The notes under the pieces were generated by a model. It ran no database searches, had not been told where the DNA came from, and was given only the letters and a program-made list of their open reading frames with translations. Positions 46,126 through 54,277 of a stretch of DNA of 64,000 nucleotides are shown in pieces (the stretch's first letter is position 1; every line of letters begins with the position of its first letter). The DNA comes from Nostocaceae cyanobacterium (GTDB lineage Bacteria > Cyanobacteriota > Cyanobacteriia > Cyanobacteriales > Nostocaceae). The position numbers and the translations under genes were made by a program. The DNA lies in contig JASJCY010000003.1 in the NCBI GenBank assembly GCA_030065825.1, positions 1 through 64,000 of the forward strand, in the 5' to 3' direction.

Positions 46126-46169
46126 TTGATTTTATCTCCTAGGAATTTGTTTTTTTGAGTGGAAATAAA

Positions 46170-46367
46170 TCAGTTTGGACACCAAGGAAGCACACTTAAA
46201 CAAGCCCCAAAGTCTACAGATCGTATCATTGGGTATGGTAATGTGAGATCGACACCACCTAATACTTGTTCAAATTCTTCACTCATTAAGTCATTGATAA
46301 AACTATCAGAATCAATGAATAAGTCTGAACCAACAGGTTTTAACTCCGAAACATTGATATTTGCCAT
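46170..46367 (-). CDS. Lanthipeptide precursor 5 (double-glycine leader)
   Basis: A 65-residue peptide. The leader matches precursor 6 for its first 25 residues and ends EQVLGG. The core of about 27 residues has two Cys (FGACLS, PWCPN), two Ser and one Thr; it is richer in Pro and hydrophobic residues than the others. It has the GGAGATAAATTCAA ribosome site shared by this gene family. About 44 bases separate it from precursor 6. Confidence 0.87.
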   Translation of the reverse strand: MANINVSELKPVGSDLFIDSDSFINDLMSEEFEQVLGGVDLTLPYPMIRSVDFGACLSVLPWCPN

Positions 46368-46402
46368 TTGAATTTATCTCCAGTGAATTAGCACAATGGT
46401 CT

Positions 46403-46600
46403 TTAACAATCAAACAATGTACAACAAAAACTATTATCACCAGGAGTACAATAAATTGATTCAGGACATATGCGATAGCTTCCCATTCCTCCCATCATAG
46501 AGCTAATTTCATCATTACTTAGCTCATTCAGGAAACTTTCAGAGTCGAACAATAATTCTGCACCAGCAGCACTAAGTTCATTAACTTTGATGTTAGCCAT
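46403..46600 (-). CDS. Lanthipeptide precursor 4 (double-glycine leader)
   Basis: 65 residues from the ATG at 46600; a start 15 bases earlier is open but lies within the ribosome site AATGAGGAAAAATCAA, so the shared MANIKVNEL start is preferred. The leader ends SSMMGG. The core of about 27 residues is the most Cys-rich of the set: five Cys, three Ser and two Thr (motifs RICPES, IYCTPG, FCCTLFDC). The equal numbers of Cys and Ser/Thr would allow up to five thioether rings. Confidence 0.88.
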   Translation of the reverse strand: MANIKVNELSAAGAELLFDSESFLNELSNDEISSMMGGMGSYRICPESIYCTPGDNSFCCTLFDC

Positions 46601-46672
46601 TTGATTTTTCCTCATTCTTTAAATTTACATTCTGTTCAGAAAACTAGAGTTGGTTTATTACTTATAAACCAA

Positions 46673-46849
46673 TTAAAAATCACAGATCAATATATCATTG
46701 GTGAGATTGCAGCATGGATGAGGTGAAGTAAGACCTCCGTGAATATTTATAATTTCTTCACTCTCACTCAGTTCATTTAAGAAACTGTCAGAATCTAAAA
46801 ACAATTCAGCACCGACAGGATTGAGTTCATTAATTTTGATGTTAGCCAT
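46673..46849 (-). CDS. Lanthipeptide precursor 3 (double-glycine leader)
   Basis: A 58-residue peptide, below usual annotation cut-offs. The leader begins MANIKINELNPVGAELFLDS and ends INIHGG. The core of 19 residues is LTSPHPCCNLTNDILICDF, with three Cys, two Thr and one Ser. The stop is TAA at 46673-46675. The ribosome site GAGGAAAATCAA is shared with its neighbours. It lies between precursors 2 and 4. Confidence 0.87.
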   Translation of the reverse strand: MANIKINELNPVGAELFLDSDSFLNELSESEEIINIHGGLTSPHPCCNLTNDILICDF

Positions 46850-46915
46850 TTGATTTTCCTCGATATTTAACTACTTAGTCATTGTCACCACATAATTTAG
46901 TGGTGAATGTTGTGT

Positions 46916-47101
46916 TTAGCAATCACCGCAGAGTCTGACTGGTAAAGTCAAAATTTCTTCTCTAAGGCAACGTGGAGTGGTCAAACCACCATTAATAGAT
47001 ATAATTTCCTCACTCTCACTCAGTTCATTCAAGAAACTGTCAGAATCTAAAAACAATTCAGCACCAGCAGGATTGATTTCATTAACTTTGATGTTAGCCA
47101 T
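46916..47101 (-). CDS. Lanthipeptide precursor 2 (double-glycine leader)
   Basis: A 61-residue peptide. The leader (MANIKVNEINPAGAELFLDS, then DSFLNELSESEEI) ends SINGG. The core of 22 residues starts LTTPRCLREE and ends VRLCGDC: three Cys and three Thr, no Ser. The leader is nearly identical to precursors 1 and 3, whereas the core is unrelated. Confidence 0.88.
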   Translation of the reverse strand: MANIKVNEINPAGAELFLDSDSFLNELSESEEIISINGGLTTPRCLREEILTLPVRLCGDC

Positions 47102-47137
47102 TTGATTTTTTATTCAATGAGTTTGTTGATTAATTAA

Positions 47138-47332
47138 TCAGCATCCTACATTGATGGTAAGCTCACAAAATACTGGATCAATTGTTAAAAAACAAGGTTT
47201 TCCTGTAGGGTGATTACCACCCAAAATCTGTATCAGTTCTTCACTTTCACTCAGTTCATTCAAGAAACTGTCAGAATCTAAAAACAATTCAGCACCAACA
47301 GGGTTGAGTTCATTAACTTTGATGTTAGCCAT
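47138..47332 (-). CDS. Lanthipeptide precursor 1 (double-glycine leader)
   Basis: A 64-residue peptide. The leader (MANIKVNELNPVGAELFLDS, then ELSESEELIQ) ends ILGG. The core of 25 residues starts NHPTGKPCFL and ends INVGC, with three Cys and three Thr. It is the first of the tandem set. The LanM terminator at 48005-48026 lies upstream, so a promoter for the precursor set should fall in 47333-47995. The leader is not of the Nif11 or nitrile-hydratase type known from prochlorosins. Confidence 0.9.
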   Translation of the reverse strand: MANIKVNELNPVGAELFLDSDSFLNELSESEELIQILGGNHPTGKPCFLTIDPVFCELTINVGC

Positions 47333-47995
47333 TTGATTTTTTCTCCAATGAATTTGTTCTTTTTATCAAAAATCAAACCATCGATTTGTAATTTGTGATT
47401 TCTGATTACTTACATAATAAAAGAAGTAATTGAAATTTTCTAGTTATATCAAGGCATTGATCGGACATTAAACTACCATTTAATTCCTTTGTGTAACAGT
47501 CAAAATATCTACTTTATATATAAATCATGGAAAATTCTCAAAAACACTCAAAAAGTCGATCAAAAAATCAGCATTTTATGTCTCAATCAAATTAGCATTT
47601 TGCTTTTTCTTTCATAAAAACATAGCTTTAGATAAACATTGATAATTCCGAAACCTAAACCTCAGTGCCCTTATTGATAAGGAAATAGGGGTGTTGGTGA
47701 TTTGAAGTATGAATCTGGTTGTTCCAGACGTTGCACTGCAACGTCTGAAGGGTTTTGCAATCATGGAAAATCATTTTCATACATGGATATGGCTAACGCC
47801 AAGCTGCGCTAACAACAACGCCAAAATAGGAATTATAAAGCCCTTCTCTCCCTTTAAAAGACCTTTAAGATAAATGACTTTAAGACTGTCTCTTGCATCT
47901 AAAAGGAGGGGGTTATTCAGTGAATTTAGCGACTTTCATATACAAACTTTTAGAACAAAAAAGTATCTGACAAAGGATTTAATAAAACTGATATA
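47333..47995. promoter_or_regulatory. Intergenic region upstream of the precursor set
   Basis: About 660 bases between the LanM terminator and the first precursor. I found no further GG-leader peptide or other credible gene on either strand. It contains a near-perfect palindrome, AGACGTTGCA and TGCAACGTCT, at 47726-47746 followed by GAAGGGTTTT (a dispersed-type repeat that could also terminate plus-strand transcripts). The promoter of the precursor set is expected in the 100-200 bases next to 47333 but cannot be assigned. Confidence 0.45.
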
Positions 47996-48026
47996 TAAAA
48001 AAACAGCCCAAGAATAATCTTAGGCT
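47996..48026 (-). terminator. Rho-independent terminator of lanM
   Basis: Read on the minus strand: AGCCTAAGA, loop TTAT, TCTTGGGCT (one G-T pair; plus-strand 48005-48026), then GTTTTTTTATAT. It lies 46 bases after the lanM stop and should end its transcript before the precursor genes. Confidence 0.88.
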
Positions 48027-48071
48027 GAATATAGGTTCTAATGCTTGAATTATGTTTTATAGCAATCAGCT

Positions 48072-51000
48072 TCATTCCCAAATTAGAACCGAAGGTAAAG
48101 ATTCTGGGAACGCTAAACGTAAGAACTGATATCCTACCCCTGCGGTTCCTTGGAAAAAACTAGGGCTTAAAATGGAATTTGGAGATGGGGATAGAAATGT
48201 ATATTCTCCGTTTTGTTTTGCCCTTTTCAATACCCATGCTGCTTGCTTTCTAGCAGTTTTTAGTAATTCCTGATTTCCCAATTTTTGAAATGCGACTACA
48301 AACAACTCTGTTCTGCCCAAAATACCACAACAAAGATGATCTCTATCTCTACTAGATATGCCATTCTCCTGGGTTGTTTTCAACGCTATGTCAATATCAG
48401 GATAAATTTCCTCTGTCTGTAAAATAGGTAAACTACCTAAACGTGCTAATCCAATTCCAACACTTCCATGACACCAGTTAGACAGAAAATGTATTTGATT
48501 TTTCTCTTCAAAGAAACGAAAATCAGGCCAGTTTTGCGCTGATTTATCGAATACACTACGCTCATATTCAGTTCCTTCTTTTGCAGCTTCTAAATAAGAG
48601 GCATTTCCCGTAGCAGAATATAACAGTAGTAGGGCAAAAGAATTGCCCGCTGCACCATGAGAAAATCCTGTTAATGGAGTTTTAGTAATTGTTTTCCATG
48701 CTCTTGGAAAAGTGTTAATTCGCGTGGAGAGTAAATGATTACCACAGTCAATAGCCCTATCTAGAATTGCTTGTTCACCCGTCTCTTGATACAGTGCTAA
48801 TAATCCCACAATAGCACCTGTTACTCCACCAATAGTATCTAGTACTTTATCAGCATCAATTACCTTTTTTGTAATTAGTTGTGCCACTTGTTGAGCATTT
48901 TCAAGAAGGGCTGGTTCTTCGAGAAACTGGCTAATTTTAACTAGACTGTAGATTATCCCACCTAGTCCAGTTGCACCGAGTCCTGAGTGAAGTAATTCTC
49001 TAGAAATTTCTTTTTTATTTAAAGATTTGCGTAAAGGTTGTAAAGCGGCTAAAGATATTTCTTGAAATTCACTTTTACCAGTTATTTTTGCTAAGGCTGA
49101 TAGAAATAAACTAACACCTGCGCGTCCAATATATAGAGAATCATTTAACAGTTGGAGTTGATGCCGATTTGCATTAAACATTAGTTCCAAAGCAAGCCAA
49201 TTGCAACTGTCATCATGCCAAATTGCACTATCTACAAGACTATTGCCAATGTTTATGGCTTCTTGTAGCAATTCTTCAGGTGTAAGTGGATAAAATTGGC
49301 TAAAATCAGATTTTGGTGCAGTGTTATTCTTTGCTAGATGTGTAAATCTAGCATAAAAACTCCCTCGAATCAATTTAATTTGTAAGGCTAATTCTTTTTG
49401 ATCCAGATTCTCTAACTGAGAGATTAACCGTTGGTAACTGGAATTTTTCAATAAGTACTTAATAGGCTGGTTTATTCCAATTTCCAAAGCATCACTATCA
49501 CAAGATAAACTGAAATAAGGTATATCTTGCTGCTGTAAGCATTTGATTTCCGTTGATAAAATTACCCATGTTTCTGGTTTTTCTTCAGCAGTTAAATAAA
49601 ACCGACTGAGAGCATCTATCGCAATACTATAATCTACTCCATTACCTAAATATTGAGGACTTAGACTATGCTTGGATATCAGACCATAGGTAATGCTTGG
49701 ACGTAAAATAAATCTAGATTCGCAGTATTTGAATGCTGATAAGGGACTATTTTCACCTAGAAGATATTCCCTATTTTTAAGTAACAAGTCAAATATTTCA
49801 TTAAAACCTGTCACAATTTCCTCAACGTAGTCATTGGGAGAGACTGTTTTCTCTTCTAGAACCACCAGGTTAGCACGAGGAGGAATAATAGTAGATTTGG
49901 GAACTAATTGCATCTCATCTGTGTTCATAAATTTCCATTCCCTAGAAGAATTAATTTGTTGGGAATAAATACCACCAAGGACGCTGGAATCTTGGGGATT
50001 TGCTGATGCTATATTTCCCTTCCAAGCTGGTAAAAAACCTGTCCTTAAGACTGAATTCTCAAACCACTCTTGTAAAGTATCCCAAGTTGTCGTTTGCGGA
50101 TGCATTAAAATATCTGCGTCGATTAGTATTGGATATTCCCCATTGGCTATGATATTTTCATTATCACAATTCTTTGCTCCCAAAATATAGAGTAAAGACA
50201 ACAACATTCCTGCTCTTTTGTAGAAGTGTTTAACTGCGGCTATATCTTCACAAGATTTGTGTTCAATAAATTCAAACCAGCCATATTCTCGGTGATTGAT
50301 AATCTTAGTTAATTTAAAGGGTAAGGAAATATCTTGTTGATTGCACCATTGTAGTAACTCCTGGAAAGCAATATCTAATCCCAAGTCTTTGGGCTTATAT
50401 ACTACTTTGATGTCCGGGGTAAAAGTAAGAACTAAAACACATCGTCCACCATGATGTGCTTCTGAGAGAGAAGTTTCAATATCTCTGACTTTTCCCAGAA
50501 TTTGATGTTCAGAAAAGGTAAGTTGGATTGTCGATAAATCTGTTTGCAGACGTTGGATAAATTCAGCAGTAGATTCCACCCAATAATCAACAGTTGTGGC
50601 TATTAAACGAGCTAAAACTGGATATTGCTCAAATAATGTCAATCCCCCATCTTGTAAAAGCTTTTGGATAAAGGCATCATACAAAACTGTACTTTGGTTG
50701 TCTTGGGGGAAAATTTGGTTTTGAAGAGATTGATTTTCTCGGAATTTATAAAATTCAAATAATAAGGTTTTAGATCCTATATTAGCGAGTTGTTTTAATA
50801 AACTACGTTCTAGAGAATCGTAGGCTGTTTTACTCATTAATTCTAGAGGTATTATAGGAAATAATTGAGTGTATATTTTTTGTCGTGCTACTAAGATAAA
50901 GGGTAAATAAAAGTCTTCAAAGGGTAAAGAATTATTGGAATAAATGGGTGATTTTTCTTTGATATTAATTAATGAAATACTAGCAGCTTGAACTAAATTA

Positions 51001-51287
51001 TTCAGTGTTTCTGCCCACATAGGCAAGGTGGAATTATCTATAATTTTGGTTGTTCCTAATAATTGATGAACAGTTTTTATATCTAATCTATCCCACTGAA
51101 GACGCTTATGAAGTTTGTCTTCCCCTCCTAAGAATTTGCACCAGTTTTGGATGCGTTCTGCAATCAGATTTTTGTCAATTATCTCACTATTTACATTATG
51201 ATGAAAATGGTCTAACCGCTCTGATAAAAAGGCAGCTTTAGCAGCTATTGTAGCTATTGGTGAAAGTTCTACTGTTGTTATTTGCAT
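48072..51287 (-). CDS. lanM: Class II lanthipeptide synthetase (LanM), CCG zinc type
   Basis: Encodes 1071 residues, the usual LanM length. The dehydratase half (about 120-640) has SEAHHGGR (275-282), YKPK (297-300) and RFILRPSITY. The LanC-like cyclase half has zinc ligands in NWCHGSVG (Cys about 939) and HLCCGILG (Cys about 986 and 987). Three Cys ligands (CCG) resemble ProcM-like promiscuous enzymes rather than the common CHG. At 373-378 the sequence NCDNEN stands where LanM proteins typically have DxHxxN, a kinase-site motif; this may weaken its own phosphorylation step. The enzyme should act on the six GG-leader peptides encoded downstream. It ends at a strong terminator. Confidence 0.94.
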   Translation of the reverse strand: MQITTVELSPIATIAAKAAFLSERLDHFHHNVNSEIIDKNLIAERIQNWCKFLGGEDKLHKRLQWDRLDIKTVHQLLGTTKIIDNSTLPMWAETLNNLVQAASISLINIKEKSPIYSNNSLPFEDFYLPFILVARQKIYTQLFPIIPLELMSKTAYDSLERSLLKQLANIGSKTLLFEFYKFRENQSLQNQIFPQDNQSTVLYDAFIQKLLQDGGLTLFEQYPVLARLIATTVDYWVESTAEFIQRLQTDLSTIQLTFSEHQILGKVRDIETSLSEAHHGGRCVLVLTFTPDIKVVYKPKDLGLDIAFQELLQWCNQQDISLPFKLTKIINHREYGWFEFIEHKSCEDIAAVKHFYKRAGMLLSLLYILGAKNCDNENIIANGEYPILIDADILMHPQTTTWDTLQEWFENSVLRTGFLPAWKGNIASANPQDSSVLGGIYSQQINSSREWKFMNTDEMQLVPKSTIIPPRANLVVLEEKTVSPNDYVEEIVTGFNEIFDLLLKNREYLLGENSPLSAFKYCESRFILRPSITYGLISKHSLSPQYLGNGVDYSIAIDALSRFYLTAEEKPETWVILSTEIKCLQQQDIPYFSLSCDSDALEIGINQPIKYLLKNSSYQRLISQLENLDQKELALQIKLIRGSFYARFTHLAKNNTAPKSDFSQFYPLTPEELLQEAINIGNSLVDSAIWHDDSCNWLALELMFNANRHQLQLLNDSLYIGRAGVSLFLSALAKITGKSEFQEISLAALQPLRKSLNKKEISRELLHSGLGATGLGGIIYSLVKISQFLEEPALLENAQQVAQLITKKVIDADKVLDTIGGVTGAIVGLLALYQETGEQAILDRAIDCGNHLLSTRINTFPRAWKTITKTPLTGFSHGAAGNSFALLLLYSATGNASYLEAAKEGTEYERSVFDKSAQNWPDFRFFEEKNQIHFLSNWCHGSVGIGLARLGSLPILQTEEIYPDIDIALKTTQENGISSRDRDHLCCGILGRTELFVVAFQKLGNQELLKTARKQAAWVLKRAKQNGEYTFLSPSPNSILSPSFFQGTAGVGYQFLRLAFPESLPSVLIWE

Positions 51288-51368
51288 TTGTCCAATTTCC
51301 CAAAATTACAAGTAAAGTATTCGACTTTAATTACCTGTTTAGAAGAGATGTTGATTGCTTTGATTATT

Positions 51369-51478
51369 CACATCTTGCACCACAAGATTATTGAGAAAAT
51401 TAGAGTCTGAAACCCCTGATTTTCCTAGGTACGCCATGGACTCTACTTACTCTGATTGAGAAGGTGCAAGATACGTGA
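51369..51478. repeat. CATCTTGCACC / GGTGCAAGAT inverted-end element
   Basis: Left CACATCTTGCACC (51369-51381) and right GGTGCAAGATACGTGA (51463-51478). The interior lacks the AAACCCGGTTTCT core found in other copies, which shows the ends define the family. It lies in the 380-base gap upstream of lanM; no gene is seen there. Confidence 0.65.
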
Positions 51479-51668
51479 TTGGGTAATGTCTGCACATTAT
51501 TTTTAGGCAGTTCTATGTAGTTATTGGTCTTAGTTTTTCTGATTATGCAAGGTAGGAATTTTTATTACCATACTTTACTTTTGCCAAAAAGCTTATATAC
51601 GTAGGTAAGGAATACCCCCACCTACTCATAACTGTCAAATATTATTCCCTAAATTGCTATTAGAGACT

Positions 51669-53471
51669 TTATCCCACGACATCCACTTTATCAGATATAA
51701 AGAGAAGGTCAGACTTAGCAACAGTGCCGTTAACAACTGCAATCAAGTCACCAGGAGAAACAATAGAAGAAGTTAGAGAATCTGCTGACTCCGTAAAAAT
51801 TTGTCTGCGGTAAATGTTAGTTGAAGAAGCACCTAGAGATAAATTCTGGGTATTTGAATCCTGGATTACATAATCATTGATAGTTCCATTTAGTTGGATG
51901 AAATCTTCACCTGTTCGGAAGTCTGTTAACAAAGCTTTATCATTGCTACCATTGCCAAAATAGTAAGCATTCTTAGCATCTCCTAACACAAAAATATCGC
52001 TATCGGCACCACCTAAGAGAACATCAGTTTCATTAAATCCAGGAGAAGCAAAATTCTGATTTACTCCTATTAAAGTATCTTTACCACCACCTCCTGAGGC
52101 AAAATCATCTCCCTCACCACCGACAAGTATATTATTATTGCTATTGCCAGTAATATCATCGTTTTGAGATGTACCCGTGACATTAACAAATTCTTTGACG
52201 GTGAAGTTTAAATTTCCAACACCAGGAACATTTTTCACCGTTAATTGATCGGCAGATAGGTCAACATTTAGTAATGTCGTTCCATTAGTGACTGTAGAAC
52301 CATCAATAGTATTAGCTTTTCCTTTTGCCCCAACAATGGTTTCAAAATTGCGAATTTGGTCAACACCAGCGGTACCTTTATCAATTTCACCAGCAGGTTT
52401 TAGTGTAATTGCTTGACCTAGAAAACGATAGTCAACTGTATCAATACCACTTCCACCATCAAGGTTATCAAACCCAGTTCCTCCTCGTACAATGTCATTT
52501 CCTGATTCACCATTGACGATATCATTTCCATCAAAACGGGTAGATACCACACTATCTTCAGGGGGAATAAGTTTAGAAATTTTACTACCACCAGACAGAA
52601 TATCGTTACCCTTGCCACCATTTACATTGTCATTTCCTCCTTCACCGAGTAACAGATTATTGTTATTATCGCCAATAATATTATCTGCTTGTGAAGTACC
52701 TCTGACATTAACAAAATTCTCAACAGTGAAGCTTAATGACGGTCTATTAACTATGGTGACATTCAGAAAATTCTTATTCAAATTGACATCTATTGATGAC
52801 AAACTACCACCATCAGAAGCATCAATGATATTGACTTCTCCCTTAGCACCAACGATAGTTTCAATTTCGCTAAGTTGGTCAATTCCAGCATTGCCTTTGT
52901 TTACAATACCTGTAGCTTGTAGAGTAATTGCCCCACCAAAGTCAGCATAGTAAGCGGTATCAGTTTCATCTCCTCCAAAAAAGGAGTCGTTACCCTGACT
53001 AGCAATGAATAGATCCTTTCCACTCTCACCAAAAGCAAAGTCATCCCCATTATCAAGGGAGATAATATCATTTCCAGCACCACCGAAGGCGATATCGTTA
53101 CCATCATCCCCTAAGATAATATCATCTCCATCCAATGCAAAGAATAAGTCATCTCCCCCAAAACCACGCATTAAATCGTTCAATTTTGTCCCAATTAGGG
53201 TATCAGGCTTTTCAGTTCCAACTATTATATTTTGTATAGGTGGTATAGAGATGTAATTGGCTGCTTCTGGAGGCAAGAAGCTTTTATATTCTTCAAAACT
53301 GATTTGATTGGAGGATAAGGTAGATTTGGGAAACTGTGGTGGCGAAACTTGACGATTAAGAATTGATTCCGGGATTGAGTCTATTGATGGTAGTTCAACC
53401 CCTGGAAACTTCTCTTTTAAAAGTTCAATTACACTTTTAACTGTGTACTTTTGTTCTTGTTCTGCAACCAT
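51669..53471 (-). CDS. RTX-type calcium-binding protein
   Basis: Encodes 600 residues. The first 95 are non-repetitive without a signal peptide. Then come Asp/Gly-rich haemolysin-type nonapeptides (GGDDLFFALDGDDIILGDDG, GNDIAFGGAGNDI, GEGGNDNVNGGKGND), interspersed with two copies of a roughly 75-residue unit beginning GGAITLQATG and GQAITLKPAG. RTX proteins are secreted by type I systems through a C-terminal signal and fold on calcium. It lies between lanM and the HopA1 gene on the same strand, preceded by GAGGAAA. Whether it belongs to the peptide locus is uncertain. Confidence 0.9.
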   Translation of the reverse strand: MVAEQEQKYTVKSVIELLKEKFPGVELPSIDSIPESILNRQVSPPQFPKSTLSSNQISFEEYKSFLPPEAANYISIPPIQNIIVGTEKPDTLIGTKLNDLMRGFGGDDLFFALDGDDIILGDDGNDIAFGGAGNDIISLDNGDDFAFGESGKDLFIASQGNDSFFGGDETDTAYYADFGGAITLQATGIVNKGNAGIDQLSEIETIVGAKGEVNIIDASDGGSLSSIDVNLNKNFLNVTIVNRPSLSFTVENFVNVRGTSQADNIIGDNNNNLLLGEGGNDNVNGGKGNDILSGGSKISKLIPPEDSVVSTRFDGNDIVNGESGNDIVRGGTGFDNLDGGSGIDTVDYRFLGQAITLKPAGEIDKGTAGVDQIRNFETIVGAKGKANTIDGSTVTNGTTLLNVDLSADQLTVKNVPGVGNLNFTVKEFVNVTGTSQNDDITGNSNNNILVGGEGDDFASGGGGKDTLIGVNQNFASPGFNETDVLLGGADSDIFVLGDAKNAYYFGNGSNDKALLTDFRTGEDFIQLNGTINDYVIQDSNTQNLSLGASSTNIYRRQIFTESADSLTSSIVSPGDLIAVVNGTVAKSDLLFISDKVDVVG

Positions 53472-53578
53472 GTTTTAATTTCCTCAAGTTTTTGATTTAT
53501 TCAGAATATTTTTGGCATAAATCTAGTGTCATAGGGTGAATTAAGGAAGGGTGAATTAAAAACTATATTTAACCGCAG

Positions 53579-53678
53579 CTTATAAGAGGTTGTTTATAAA
53601 TAAAAGGTAAAGACCAAAGAAACCCGGTTTCTAGACCCTCACGGAAGTTTTATGTTTATTTTATAAACACCTTATAAG
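53579..53678. mobile_element. 100-bp MITE-like element with AAACCCGGTTTCT core
   Basis: Inverted ends CTTATAAGAGGTTGTTTATAA and TTTATAAACACCTTATAAG enclose one AAGAAACCCGGTTTCTAG. It is a short member of the family at 13190 and 45241. It lies about 110 bases upstream of the RTX gene. Confidence 0.7.
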
Positions 53679-53863
53679 AAAACAGTTCAAAACATCGGTT
53701 TTTACCTTATTCACATAGCCCAAAACTCTATAACAGTAAACAAAATACACCCTGAATACAAAGGTCTAATTTGTTTAACCTCTGGAAATAATAAATATGA
53801 AATAACTGTATCTATTTACTTCAGAGATTAAACCTTTAGATTAGACATTTGATATTAACTCTG

Positions 53864-54060
53864 AGAGGATGTTTGAAAAGTATTGTTATTAACATTAAAA
53901 CAAGCGTAAACCTAATCCCCCTATCCCCTGGGGGAAACAGGAGAGGGAAGCGGAAAAACTTTTAATGCTGGAATAGGGGTTTCAAAGCTTCTGGACTAGT
54001 AGGAGAGAGGTTTACCCACAGAGGTTTTAAGTAAGCTTTTAGACTTGACAAACATCCTCT
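53864..54060. mobile_element. 197-bp MITE with AGAGGATGTTTG ends
   Basis: Perfect 12-base inverted ends AGAGGATGTTTG (53864-53875) and CAAACATCCTCT (54049-54060). The interior has CCCCCTATCCCCTGGGGGAA and no coding frame. It sits in the gap between the RTX and HopA1 genes, separating the two parts of the peptide locus. Confidence 0.85.
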
Positions 54061-54277
54061 GATAATTTTGTTGATGTTTTTGCCTAGAATTATTTAGCAA
54101 TGCTTTATATCTCTCTAGGCTTATTTGTACAATAGCAATTCTCCGGGTCAATGTCTATATTTTATGAAGATTATTTTGGACATAAATGTGCATTTTGTAT
54201 CTTATAGTTGCTGATAATCAAAAAAGTGAGCAATGCCCACTTGAAATCATATTGACAATAGCTAAACATGAAAACTT

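Noticed and set aside
47726..47746. Operator for the precursor operon
   Set aside because: The palindrome AGACGTTGCA/TGCAACGTCT looks like a common dispersed repeat and lies about 390 bases from the first precursor, so a specific regulatory role is not supported.
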